NCBI RefSeq assembly: GCF_004912145.1
Contig: NZ_STGT01000002.1
Coordinates: 372,001 to 436,000 of the forward strand
Source: Peteryoungia rhizophila
Lineage (GTDB): Bacteria > Pseudomonadota > Alphaproteobacteria > Rhizobiales > Rhizobiaceae
Direction: 5' to 3'
DNA: 64,000 nucleotides
Below the pieces are notes generated by a model, which worked only from the letters and a program-made list of their open reading frames with translations, had not been told where the DNA came from and searched no databases. Shown here in pieces: positions 30,865 to 39,748 of the stretch; positions within the stretch are counted from its first letter, which is position 1; each line of letters starts with the position of its first letter. Both the position numbers and the translations under genes were made by a program.

Positions 30865-33854
30865 GTGCTGCCAACCGTATTCCCGGCAAGGGCCGCCTGA
30901 CGCCGGCGCTGACCGCCCGCTTCACCATCGATGGCCGTACGCTGACCGCTTATGAAGGTGATACCGTGGCGTCCGCGATGATCGCCAATGGCATGCATCT
31001 CGCCGGCCGCTCGTTCAAGTATCACCGTCCGCGCGGCATCCTGACCGCAGGTCCGGAAGAGCCGAATGCGCTGCTCGACGTCTCGCGTGACGCCGCCCGC
31101 CGCCAGCCGAATGTGCGGGCGACCGTGCAGGAAGTCTTCGACGGGATGAAGATCGAGACGCAGAATCGCTGGCCCTCGCTGTCGCTCGACATCGGCGAGG
31201 TCAACAACCTCTTGTCGCCCTTCTTCGCCGCCGGCTTCTACTACAAGACCTTCATGTGGCCGAAGGCTGCCTGGCACCAGATCTATGAGCCCTTCATCCG
31301 TCGCGCTGCCGGTCTCGGCCATGCGCCGAAGGAAGCGGATCCGGATCATTACGCCAACCGTTACGCCCATTGCGACGTGCTGGTGATTGGTGGCGGTGCC
31401 GCTGGTCTCGCGTCGGCACTGGCCGCGGCCCAGACGGGCGTGCGCGTCATTGTTGTCGATGAGCAGCCGGAAATGGGTGGTGCCTTCCACTTCGACACGG
31501 GCGCGACCGTCGACGGCCAGAGCGGCTGGGACTGGGCGCAGGCCACCGTTGCCAAGCTCAAGGCCATGGCGAACGTTACCGTGCTCTCGCGCACGACCGC
31601 CTTCGGCTATCACAACCACAATTACGTGGCGCTGGTCGAACGCGTCACTGACCACGTCGCCAAGCCGTCCAAGAACCAGCCGCGCGAACGGTTGTGGCAG
31701 GTCCGCGCCAAGCGCGTGATCATCGCCAGCGGTTCGATCGAACGCCATATGGTGTTCGCCAACAACGACCGCCCGGGCATAATGCTGGCGGCGGCGGGCC
31801 GCACCTATCTCAATCATTTCGGCGTTGCCGTCGGCGCCAAGGTTGGAGTCTACACCGCGCATGACTCGGCCTATGAAGCGGCGATCGATCTGAAGAAGGC
31901 GGGCGTTTCTGTGCCGGTCATCGTCGACGCTCGCGAAAAGCCGGGTGAGGGTGTTCTGGCCCAGGCGCGTGCGCTAGGCATCGAAGTGCTGACCGACCAT
32001 GGCGTGGTCGACACGTCAGGTCGTCTGCGCGTCCGCTCGATCACCGTTCGCCGCAATGGTGGCGGCTCCACCCGCAAGATCGAGGTCGATGCGCTCCTGA
32101 TGTCGGCCGGATGGACGCCGTCCGTGCACATGTTCTCGCAGTCGCGCGGCAAGCTGAAATATGACGCGGCAAACGACCGCTTCCTGCCTGACGTCTATGT
32201 GCAGGATTGCGTGTCTGTCGGTGGCTGCAACGGCACTGATGATCTGCAGGCGCTTCTCGATGAGGCAACGGCTGCCGGTCTCTCCTCGGCCAAGGCTGCG
32301 GGTGCAGCTGAGGCGCCTTCGCTCTCGCTCTCCGGCGCCAATGCCTACGCCTGGACCGGCGGCATGATCGGCGCTGCCGAAGGCGCCGGACGCGAAGACA
32401 ACGTCAAGGCCTTCGTCGACTTCCAGCACGATGTCTGCGCCAAGGATATTCGTCTGGCCGTGCGCGAAGGCATGCATTCGATCGAGCACATCAAGCGCTT
32501 CACCACGAACGGCATGGCGTCCGACCAGGGCAAGCTTTCCAACATGCATGGTCTGGCCATTGCGGCCGAAGTGCTTGGCAAGGAAATCCCGCAGGTCGGT
32601 CTCACCACCTTCCGCGCGCCCTATACGCCCGTCACCTTCGGCACGCTGATCAACCATTCGCGCGATGCGCTGTTTGATCCGACCCGCAAGACGCCGATGC
32701 ACGCCTATGAAGTCTCACAGGGTGCCGTCTATGAAGACGTCGGCAACTGGAAGCGCGCTTGGTATTACCCCAAGGCGGGCGAGGACATGCATGCTGCCGT
32801 GAACCGCGAATGCAAGACAGTGCGCGAGGCAGCCGGTGTGTTCAACGCCTCGACACTCGGCAAGATCGAGGTTGTCGGTCCCGATGCGGCCGAGTTCCTC
32901 AACCTGATGTACACCAATGCCTGGGACACGCTGAAGCCCGGCAAGGCGCGTTACGGCATCATGACCCGCGAAGACGGCTTCATCTATGACGATGGTGTCG
33001 TCGGGCGTCTGGCCGAGGATCGCTTCCATGTGACCACCACGACGGGCGGTGCGCCGCGCGTCATGCACCACATGGAAGACTATCTGCAGACGGAATTCCC
33101 GCATCTGAAGGTCTGGCTGACGTCGACGACAGAGCAGTGGGCCGTCATCGCTGTCCAGGGTCCGAAGGCGCGCGACATCATCGCGCCTTTCGTCGAGGGC
33201 ATCGACATCTCGAACGAGGCCTTCCCGCATATGAGCGTGGCCGAAGGCAAGTTCTGCGGCGTGCCGACGCGTCTCTTCCGCGTGTCCTTCACCGGTGAAC
33301 TCGGCTTCGAAGTCAACGTGCCCGCCGATTTCGGCGCTGACGTCTTCCAAAAGATCTGGGAACGCGCCCAGTCGCTCGGCGCCTGCCTCTATGGCACCGA
33401 GACCATGCACGTGCTGCGCGCCGAAAAGGGCTATATCATCGTCGGTCAGGACACCGACGGTACGCTGACGGCTGACGATGCCGGACTCTCCTGGGCGGTG
33501 TCGAAGAAGAAGACCGATTTCGTCGGTATTCGCGGCATGAAGCGGCCGGATCTGGTCAAGGAAGGCCGCAAGCAGCTTGTCGGCATCTTCACCAAGGATC
33601 CGAACGAAGTGCTGGAAGAGGGCGCGCAGATCGTCGCCAACCCGAACCAGCCGAAGCCGATGACCATGCTCGGCCATGTGACCTCGTCCTACTGGTCGGA
33701 AAACCTCGGTCGCTCGATCGCGATTGCGATGGTGGCCGGTGGCCGCGCCCGCCTGGGCGAGACGCTCTATGTGCCGATGAAGGAAAAGACCATCGCGGTG
33801 GAAGTCACCGACATGGTGTTCGTTGACAAGGAAGGAGGCCGCATCCATGGCTGA
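30861..33854 (+). CDS. soxA: sarcosine oxidase subunit alpha
   Basis: 997 residues. The N terminus is a ferredoxin-like domain (FTIDGRTLTAYEGDTVASAMIANG), followed by an NAD/FAD dinucleotide fold (CDVLVIGGGAAGLASALAAAQTG near 172-194) and a second GxGxxG region. The last 380 residues are a GcvT-like folate-binding domain (RYGIMTREDGFIYDDGVVGRLAEDRFHVTTTTGG; FRVSFTGELGFEVNV) that accepts the methyl-derived carbon onto tetrahydrofolate. Start overlaps soxD by 4 nt; end overlaps soxG by 8 nt. Confidence 0.95.
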   Translation: MSAANRIPGKGRLTPALTARFTIDGRTLTAYEGDTVASAMIANGMHLAGRSFKYHRPRGILTAGPEEPNALLDVSRDAARRQPNVRATVQEVFDGMKIETQNRWPSLSLDIGEVNNLLSPFFAAGFYYKTFMWPKAAWHQIYEPFIRRAAGLGHAPKEADPDHYANRYAHCDVLVIGGGAAGLASALAAAQTGVRVIVVDEQPEMGGAFHFDTGATVDGQSGWDWAQATVAKLKAMANVTVLSRTTAFGYHNHNYVALVERVTDHVAKPSKNQPRERLWQVRAKRVIIASGSIERHMVFANNDRPGIMLAAAGRTYLNHFGVAVGAKVGVYTAHDSAYEAAIDLKKAGVSVPVIVDAREKPGEGVLAQARALGIEVLTDHGVVDTSGRLRVRSITVRRNGGGSTRKIEVDALLMSAGWTPSVHMFSQSRGKLKYDAANDRFLPDVYVQDCVSVGGCNGTDDLQALLDEATAAGLSSAKAAGAAEAPSLSLSGANAYAWTGGMIGAAEGAGREDNVKAFVDFQHDVCAKDIRLAVREGMHSIEHIKRFTTNGMASDQGKLSNMHGLAIAAEVLGKEIPQVGLTTFRAPYTPVTFGTLINHSRDALFDPTRKTPMHAYEVSQGAVYEDVGNWKRAWYYPKAGEDMHAAVNRECKTVREAAGVFNASTLGKIEVVGPDAAEFLNLMYTNAWDTLKPGKARYGIMTREDGFIYDDGVVGRLAEDRFHVTTTTGGAPRVMHHMEDYLQTEFPHLKVWLTSTTEQWAVIAVQGPKARDIIAPFVEGIDISNEAFPHMSVAEGKFCGVPTRLFRVSFTGELGFEVNVPADFGADVFQKIWERAQSLGACLYGTETMHVLRAEKGYIIVGQDTDGTLTADDAGLSWAVSKKKTDFVGIRGMKRPDLVKEGRKQLVGIFTKDPNEVLEEGAQIVANPNQPKPMTMLGHVTSSYWSENLGRSIAIAMVAGGRARLGETLYVPMKEKTIAVEVTDMVFVDKEGGRIHG

Positions 33855-34401
33855 TATGTCTGTTGCAGAACGCAAGACCGTTCTTGCCGGCTTCCATGGC
33901 GGCAGCGCCAAGGTTCGCCTCACCCCGGCGCTTCCCGCGACCCGCGTGTCGCTGCGCGCCGGTGCGGATGCCGTGGCGGGCCTCTCCAAGACGCTTGGTC
34001 TCAAGTTGCCGACAAAGCCGAAGACGTCCGCCTCGGCCAAGGGCCGCACGGCCTTCTGGATCGGTCCGGACGAATGGTTCCTGATCGACGAGAAGGGCGA
34101 CGCGCTGATGGCCGACTGCGCGGCCTCCGGCGTGGTTCACTCGGCCACCGACATCTCCCACCGCAACACGGCGATCATCGTCTCGGGTCCCGCCGCTGCA
34201 AACACGCTTAACGCGGCCTGCCCGCTCGACCTGTCGCTCGCCGCTTTCCCGGTCGGCGCCGTCACGCGCACCGTCTTCGGCAAGATCGAGATCATCCTTT
34301 ATCGCGCCGAGGAAGACACTTTCCGCGTCGAATGCTGGCGCTCGTTTGCGGACTATGCCTTCGGCATGCTGAGCGAAGGCGCGGAGGATGCCTCGCTCTG
34401 A
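33847..34401 (+). CDS. soxG: sarcosine oxidase subunit gamma
   Basis: 184 residues from ATG 33847 (MADMSVAERKTVLAGFHGG), with AAGGAGG upstream in the soxA end. The fold is the gamma subunit that resembles the GcvT C-terminal part (FWIGPDEWFLIDE; HSATDISHRNTAIIVSGPAA; FGKIEIILYRAEEDTFRVECWRSFADYAFGMLS). Its 5' end overlaps soxA by 8 nt and the operon ends at a strong hairpin downstream. Folate enzymes that often extend the operon (glyA, purU, folD) are absent here. Confidence 0.93.
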   Translation: MADMSVAERKTVLAGFHGGSAKVRLTPALPATRVSLRAGADAVAGLSKTLGLKLPTKPKTSASAKGRTAFWIGPDEWFLIDEKGDALMADCAASGVVHSATDISHRNTAIIVSGPAAANTLNAACPLDLSLAAFPVGAVTRTVFGKIEIILYRAEEDTFRVECWRSFADYAFGMLSEGAEDASL

Positions 34402-34458
34402 GCTCAAGCCGTGAGCGCAACCGCGCTTTGGAATCTATTCATATTCACGCCATCGAGG

Positions 34459-34492
34459 CTGCTCGCAACGTGAGCGTTGCGAGCAGTTCTTT
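34459..34492 (+). terminator. Rho-independent terminator of soxBDAG
   Basis: Perfect 12-bp stem CTGCTCGCAACG / CGTTGCGAGCAG, TGAG loop, and TTCTTT tail, 58 nt after the soxG stop. Confidence 0.9.
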
Positions 34493-34553
34493 CGCAAGGC
34501 GGCGCTCGAGGCGATCAACCACAAAGCTGAGAGACAACGTCTGTAGGTCGAGG

Positions 34554-35432
34554 TTAAAAAGGGATGGAATCGTCGTCGAAATAATCATCCGGGTTCACAG
34601 CTTCATCAAGCTTCCTAACCAAGGTGTCGGTCAGTTCTAAAACAGATTTCACATATCTAGGGGTGAAATTTTCCAATATATTGCCATCCTTGTCGCGTCC
34701 ATTGCGATGGACGACGTGATGTCGAAGTTCCACTGCCTTGTTTAGCGCCGCAACTTCTTCTTTTTCGAGCATTTTGAAGAAGTCGATATCTAAGGCCGCA
34801 CGATAAAGGGCGTTGACTCTTGGGAGGTTGTGGAAGCTGATGTCGCGTAAATGCGTTTTTATGGTTTCGACAACCAGATTAGGTTTTTCAAGAACCTGTG
34901 CTAAGGTAAATTTCATCGTGAGAACGTCTTTGTCACTTTTCACCAGACGCAATTGAGCTTCTTTTCGCTCCGAAACTGCGTTGAGAAGTGTATCGCACAG
35001 AAAAGCTTCAAGCCCACTGATCAACGACGCGAACAGCATCCGATTAATGAGTGCTCCGCCGTGCTCGTTCCCATGGTCCTTCAGCCAAACACTGACCTCG
35101 GAGCGGAGGCCATGGAAAATCGACCAAGGGTCCGAAGGAATTTCCGGTTCTGGCCATTGGTCTTCATCAGATGAATAAAATGCGTTATCTGCTGACACCC
35201 TTATGGTTGGATGGTCTTCGAATGTAATGTGGACATTTCCGGCGCTGTTGACGACAAAAGCTGGGTACTCTTCGTCACATTCGGTACATGATACATAAAT
35301 CTGGCCTTCAGAATTTAGGTCACTTGGGCTCTCTGCTGCTGACCAGTCCGGTTCAGGAATTTCAACTGGACCGGACGACACCTTGCCGCAGTCAGGACAA
35401 GAAAATGATACGTGAGACTGAAATATTTGCAT
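34554..35432 (-). CDS. zinc-ribbon plus HEPN-motif protein, possible defence RNase
   Basis: 292 residues. The N terminus holds a four-Cys zinc ribbon (C12, C15 in CPDC; C49, C52 in CTEC), then an acidic linker (about 75-100) and a helical C-terminal region. Residues 232-245 read KAVELRHHVVHRNG: R237-x4-H242 is the Rx4-6H signature of HEPN RNases, with the usual basic residue and Asn after the His. HEPN proteins act as RNA-cleaving toxins or effectors in toxin-antitoxin and anti-phage systems. The DNA is visibly AT-richer than its neighbours, suggesting transfer. No canonical partner (MNT, Cas) is adjacent; a ParD-like gene is 233 nt away on the other strand. Confidence 0.6.
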   Translation of the reverse strand: MQIFQSHVSFSCPDCGKVSSGPVEIPEPDWSAAESPSDLNSEGQIYVSCTECDEEYPAFVVNSAGNVHITFEDHPTIRVSADNAFYSSDEDQWPEPEIPSDPWSIFHGLRSEVSVWLKDHGNEHGGALINRMLFASLISGLEAFLCDTLLNAVSERKEAQLRLVKSDKDVLTMKFTLAQVLEKPNLVVETIKTHLRDISFHNLPRVNALYRAALDIDFFKMLEKEEVAALNKAVELRHHVVHRNGRDKDGNILENFTPRYVKSVLELTDTLVRKLDEAVNPDDYFDDDSIPF

Positions 35433-35664
35433 TCAACTTTTGCTCTATTTAACATTGTATAAGCGTGTTGGCAGCGTCGAGACTTGTCAAGAAGCTATAT
35501 TCGTCCACTCAGCTGCTAAGCCGCATGCCGGAGGATGCTAAGCGTCAGTTGCGCTATTCGGCTGAGGTCGATTTCTCCCCCTCGGTTGTACGTTGTGTAG
35601 CGGTGTTCGAAAGCTCCTGCTGTTCTCTACTTGAGTTCATGTTGCGACCGGTGGACCAAATTCG

Positions 35665-36027
35665 ATGGAATTCCTGCGCAACGACACGCTGAAGGCTTTG
35701 GATGCTCTTGTGGAGACCGGCGATTTTGCGTCGGCCGATGAGGCCGTCATGGCGGCGATCGAGGCATGGCACCAGAGGCGCGAAGATGCGCTGCTTCACC
35801 TCAATGCACTGGATGCGCGAATCCACCGGTCACTTAGTGACCCGCGACCAAGTTTGACGCTGGAGGAGGTTGATGCGGCGCTCGATCTGCTAATGCAGGA
35901 CCCAACGACGGGTGAGGTCGTTGTCGTTTACGGGGCGGGCGCATTGAAAGACAGTCCTTTGGACTTGCGCGAGGATGTCGATCTGACCAAGCCGATTGCT
36001 GAGCAGGTGTTCAAGCCGATTGGGTAA
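35665..36027 (+). CDS. orphan ParD/CC2985-like antitoxin
   Basis: 120 residues. The segment KALDALVETGDFASADEAVMAAIEAWHQRREDALLHLNALDARIHRSL matches the second half of the ribbon-helix-helix domain and the toxin-binding helix of ParD/CC2985 antitoxins, though the N-terminal strand looks eroded. An unusual extra 50 residues (LTLEEVDAALDLLMQDPTTGEVVVVYG) follow. No ParE toxin lies downstream; the next gene is convergent 20 nt away. It is either a remnant of a type II TA pair or a regulator. The start ATG is supported by no strong ribosome-binding site. Confidence 0.6.
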   Translation: MEFLRNDTLKALDALVETGDFASADEAVMAAIEAWHQRREDALLHLNALDARIHRSLSDPRPSLTLEEVDAALDLLMQDPTTGEVVVVYGAGALKDSPLDLREDVDLTKPIAEQVFKPIG

Positions 36028-36046
36028 ATCCGTTGCATGCTGACTG

Positions 36047-37105
36047 TTACCTCTCCCACCCCGCCCATTTCACCCAACGCCCGTGAAAATCCGCGCGGCC
36101 GATCTCGCGAGTCTCGCCCGTCGGCCAAAGCGTTAGAAGGATGGCAGCCCCGTCGGGCTTGCCATCGCCTTCCAGCTGCAGACGCGCCAGCGGTGCGGCT
36201 TCGTTTGCTCGACTGCCGGCTTCGGCGATCAGCGCTTCCCCTTCGGCCTTGAGCGCCGGTGGCAGATATTGCCAGGCGATGGTGTGGTAGACGACGTGGG
36301 TAAGGCCGGGACGGGACGTCGCTAGGCGCTTTCTCAGCCAGTCGATGGCGTCGGCTTTCTCCACCTTCAGTCCGCTCCCAGCGGCCATGGCAAGGGCTGC
36401 TGCGGTGCGGTCGAGGCGGTCCTGCTGGTCGGCCCAGATATAGGAGAAGAGCCGCAGGCGGTCGTCTTCGGATGACGGGTCGAGCGGGTTCAAGTCGCAG
36501 CCGGCGCGTTCGGCAATTTCGATTTCAGTCTTGGGCAGCGGCGGGCCTTCCCAGCGTGGTTCGAGGTGAACCGGCGAGGCGTCTCCCCAACTGACGTCGC
36601 CCAAGCGATAGCTGTAGCGATCCCATTGCAGGTTGAGCCCGGCGCTGGCGCCGAGTTCCGACAGGACGAGCGGTTTGCCGGTCAGCGCCGCGATGGTCAG
36701 GAAGCCGGGGAGCAGAGCGGAGGAGCGGCGCACCTCGTTGGTCTGCGGTGCGGATTTCAGGCGGTCGAGAATGAAGGTTTCGTCGCGTTGCAAGGCGGTT
36801 TCGACGGAGGACCAGAGCGTGTCTTCATCCGTGGTGTTGGGCGGATAGACTGCGGCCAGTTCCGGGTCGCGCCCAGAGCGGACCAGCGCGTGCAATGTGC
36901 CGGCCAGCCGCAAGGCCAGGGCATCGCCGGTGCCGTCGGGGTTTCCTGACCAGCCGAGGATTTCCGCACCGACCGGTGTTGCTTCGGTCAGCCGTTCTGC
37001 GACCAAGGTGCAGAGCCTTGCGGTGAAGGGCGAGCCAAGATCTTCACAGGCCTTGGCCTGACGTCGGAAACTCTGGCGGATGGCCCCGGAGCGATCGTCA
37101 GACAT
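36047..37105 (-). CDS. DUF2332 protein
   Basis: 352 residues, soluble, with the DUF2332 pattern: FRRQAKACEDLGSPFTARLCTLVAERL at the N terminus, SALLPGFLTIAALTGKPLVLSELGASAGLNLQWDRYSYRLG in the middle (the conserved SELGASAGLNL) and LTHVVYHTIAWQYLPP near the end. The middle motif resembles a Rossmann-type glycine loop, so SAM or nucleotide binding is possible. Function is unknown. It is followed by nothing on its strand until the accessory segment; upstream, the MaoC gene reads the same way 26 nt away, so the two may be co-transcribed. Confidence 0.82.
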   Translation of the reverse strand: MSDDRSGAIRQSFRRQAKACEDLGSPFTARLCTLVAERLTEATPVGAEILGWSGNPDGTGDALALRLAGTLHALVRSGRDPELAAVYPPNTTDEDTLWSSVETALQRDETFILDRLKSAPQTNEVRRSSALLPGFLTIAALTGKPLVLSELGASAGLNLQWDRYSYRLGDVSWGDASPVHLEPRWEGPPLPKTEIEIAERAGCDLNPLDPSSEDDRLRLFSYIWADQQDRLDRTAAALAMAAGSGLKVEKADAIDWLRKRLATSRPGLTHVVYHTIAWQYLPPALKAEGEALIAEAGSRANEAAPLARLQLEGDGKPDGAAILLTLWPTGETREIGRADFHGRWVKWAGWER

Positions 37106-37131
37106 CAGCCGCTCTCCTCGATTCTGGGCCG

Positions 37132-37620
37132 TCAGACGTGCTCCGGCCGATCCTTCGGGTCGAATTGGGAAATGGTGATCCAGTCGGCGGTCAAAGCCGG
37201 CTTGCGCTCGTCCTCGATCTGGACCGTCACCTCATAGGTGTTCATCAGCATGCCCGCGCCGCGGAAGCGCGCTCCGGCGAGCTTGAAGGACCCGCGGATG
37301 CGCTTGCCCGTCTTCACCGGCGACATGAAACGCAGCTTGTCGAAGCCGTAGTTGATGCCGAGCGTCTGTTCGCGGATCTTCGGCAAGCAGTTAAAGTTCA
37401 TCGCCGACAGCAGCGAGACGGTGAGAAAGCCATGGGCGATCGTGCCGCCGAAGGGGGTCTCGGCCGCAGCCCTGACGGGATCGGTATGGATGAACTGATG
37501 GTCCATGGTGGCGCCGGCAAAGGCGTCGATCATCGGCTGGTCGACGGTGATCCAGTCCGATACCCCGACCACAGTCCCGACAAGCCCCTGCACGTCTTTC
37601 AGCGAAATCTCATGCGGCAT
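37132..37620 (-). CDS. MaoC-family enoyl-CoA hydratase
   Basis: 162 residues from the ATG of MPHEISLKDVQGLVG; a TTG start 8 codons earlier is less likely. The hot-dog MaoC signature is DAFAGATMDHQFIHTDPVRAAAETPFGGTIAHGFLTVSL, with the catalytic Asp (before HQ) and His (IHTD) of (R)-specific hydratases. Such enzymes hydrate enoyl-CoA to (R)-3-hydroxyacyl-CoA and can feed PHA synthesis or fatty-acid breakdown. It lies 66 nt downstream of the glgX stop, in the same direction. Confidence 0.9.
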   Translation of the reverse strand: MPHEISLKDVQGLVGTVVGVSDWITVDQPMIDAFAGATMDHQFIHTDPVRAAAETPFGGTIAHGFLTVSLLSAMNFNCLPKIREQTLGINYGFDKLRFMSPVKTGKRIRGSFKLAGARFRGAGMLMNTYEVTVQIEDERKPALTADWITISQFDPKDRPEHV

Positions 37621-37709
37621 GAAATGAACCCGATTTTCCAACAATTCCGGCAGGCTATAGCCGCTTGATCTCAGGCGGAATAGGTTTCGATCACATCAAT
37701 ATCAAAAAA

Positions 37710-39668
37710 CTAGCTCTCGACCCAGAAATCCACCGTGCGGGGCTTCATGCTGACCTTTGTGGCACTGCGGCCGGTCTGCAGGCGCCGCCATTTGCGGTTG
37801 TCTTGCGGTGGAAGGACGAAGTCTTTGGTCTCCGTCGCCCGGTTGAAGAGGACGGCAACGCGGCAGTCCTTGCCGGTCTCGCGATCGACCGCGGCAAGCA
37901 CCATGGCAAACGCGGCGAGATCCGGCGTCTGCCAGTCACCGACGGTCATGGGCAGGCCGTCCTTATTCAGCCATGCCACATCGCCTTCGCCCGTCAATAT
38001 GCTCGTGTCCATGAAACAGCTGAAGCGCTGGCGCATGGCGGCAAGGCGGGCGGTGGTTTCGATCAGTTCTTCGTCCGCCTTCGACCAGTCGAGCCAGGTG
38101 AGCGCATTGTCCTGGCAATAGGCGTTGTTGTTGCCGCGCTGGCTGCGGCCGAACTCGTCACCTGATGTCAGCATGACAGCGCCGCGGCTGGCAAAGAGCG
38201 TGGAGAGCAGGGCTTCGATATCCTGCCGGCGCCTCTTCAGGATCGCCTTGTCTAAGGTCTCGCCCTCAACGCCGTTGTTCCAGGAGTGGTTTTCGTTGTG
38301 GCCGTCGCGGTTTTCCTCGCCATTCGCCTCGTTGTGCTTGTGCTCATAGGAGACGAGGTCGGAGAGCGAGAAGCCGTCATGGGCGGCGATGAAGTTCACG
38401 CTGCGGGTCTGGCCGTGGCCGTCATGGGCAAAGAGATCGGCAGAGCCGGCAAGGGCCGTTGCGAGATCTCCCGTGGTGCCCGCATCGCCACGCCAATGGC
38501 GGCGGAAGGTGTCACGGGCGCGGTCGTTCCATTCGAGGAAGGCGGGCGGAAAACGGCCGAGCTGATAACCGCCGGGGCCGATGTCCCAGGGCTCGGCAAT
38601 CAGGATGCGATCCTCCAGCACTTCGTCTTCGAGAATGGCCTTGAGGGTCGGCGCGTCCTGATGAAAACCGTCCCAGTGACGGCCCATGATCGGGGCGAGG
38701 TCGAAGCGGAAGCCGTCGATGCCTGCCGAAAGCACGAAATGGCGCAGCGTGTCTGTTATCAGTTGCCGGACGAAGGGATGATCGCAGGCTAGCGTGTTGC
38801 CGCAGCCGGTGTCGTTGACCAGGGTGCCCGGATCGTCTGTGACGTGACGGAAGAGCGAGCGGTTGTCGATGCCGCGCAGCGAGAGCGTGGTGCCGTGCAC
38901 ATCGCTTTCGCCGGTGTGGTTGAAGACAAGGTCGAGGATGACGCCGATGCCTTCGGCATGAAGTGCTGCGACCGTGTCTCTCAATTCCTTCACACCGCCG
39001 GGCACGAGGCGCGGATCGAGCGCCATCATTGCCACGGGGTTGTAGCCCCAGCTGTTGGTGAGGCCGAGAGGGGCTAAGTGACGCTCGTCAATCCAGGCGG
39101 TGATCGGCATCAATTCGATCATGTCGACGCCGATGCGGCGCAGATGGGCGAGGACGGCGGGATGCGCCAGCGCCGCGAGCGTGCCGCGTTGGGATTCCGG
39201 TACATCCGGATGCAGCATGGTCAGCGCCTTGATGTTGACCTCGTAGATGAAGCCGGCACGGTCGCCGAGCGGCATCATGGGTTTGAGCGGCTTGTGGGCT
39301 TTCACGATAGACTTCGGCATCAGATCGGCCGTATCGACGCCGAACTGGCCGAGCCTCTGGTCATAGACGAAAGGGCGGTCGATTTCGGTGGCGTAAGGAT
39401 CGACTAGGACCTTGGAGGGGTCGTACCAGTGACCCGCGACCGGGTCATAAGGGCCATGGATGCGGAAGCCGTAGCGGGCGCCCTCTTTCATGCCATCGAC
39501 GAAGACGTGGTGCACATCGCCTTCGCCGCGGGTCATGGTGAGCCGCTTGAGTTCCGCATCGCCGGCCTCGTCGAACAGGCAAAGTTCGACGAGATCTGCA
39601 TGATGCGACCAGAGACGGAAATCGGCGCCCGTCTTGTCGAGGGTGGCTCCGAGCATCGCTTCCGTCAT
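37710..39668 (-). CDS. glgX: glycogen debranching enzyme
   Basis: 652 residues of the GH13 isoamylase type. An N-terminal CBM48-like region (ADFRLWSHHADLVELCLFDEAGD) precedes the barrel; catalytic residues lie in GIDGFRFDLAPIMGRH (nucleophile Asp), LIAEPWDIGPGGYQLG (acid Glu) and NFIAAHDGFSLSDLV (Asp). The long insert EHKHNEANGEENRDGHNENHSWNNGVEG is characteristic. GlgX removes alpha-1,6 branches of limit dextrin made by phosphorylase, releasing maltotetraose. It belongs to the glg group but is separated from pgm by the arsenic operon here. Confidence 0.94.
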   Translation of the reverse strand: MTEAMLGATLDKTGADFRLWSHHADLVELCLFDEAGDAELKRLTMTRGEGDVHHVFVDGMKEGARYGFRIHGPYDPVAGHWYDPSKVLVDPYATEIDRPFVYDQRLGQFGVDTADLMPKSIVKAHKPLKPMMPLGDRAGFIYEVNIKALTMLHPDVPESQRGTLAALAHPAVLAHLRRIGVDMIELMPITAWIDERHLAPLGLTNSWGYNPVAMMALDPRLVPGGVKELRDTVAALHAEGIGVILDLVFNHTGESDVHGTTLSLRGIDNRSLFRHVTDDPGTLVNDTGCGNTLACDHPFVRQLITDTLRHFVLSAGIDGFRFDLAPIMGRHWDGFHQDAPTLKAILEDEVLEDRILIAEPWDIGPGGYQLGRFPPAFLEWNDRARDTFRRHWRGDAGTTGDLATALAGSADLFAHDGHGQTRSVNFIAAHDGFSLSDLVSYEHKHNEANGEENRDGHNENHSWNNGVEGETLDKAILKRRRQDIEALLSTLFASRGAVMLTSGDEFGRSQRGNNNAYCQDNALTWLDWSKADEELIETTARLAAMRQRFSCFMDTSILTGEGDVAWLNKDGLPMTVGDWQTPDLAAFAMVLAAVDRETGKDCRVAVLFNRATETKDFVLPPQDNRKWRRLQTGRSATKVSMKPRTVDFWVES

Positions 39669-39748
39669 GTGCCGCCTCGTGATCCGGTTGATTCGCTCGC
39701 CTGATGGAACAATAGCAGGCGGCGCGGACGCGACCAGAGCGGTTGCGC

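Noticed and set aside
35465..35692. 75-codon + strand frame upstream of the ParD-like gene, considered as a toxin
   Set aside because: The translation lacks ParE/RelE motifs and has a Cys/Ser-rich, random look; it also overlaps the ParD-like start.
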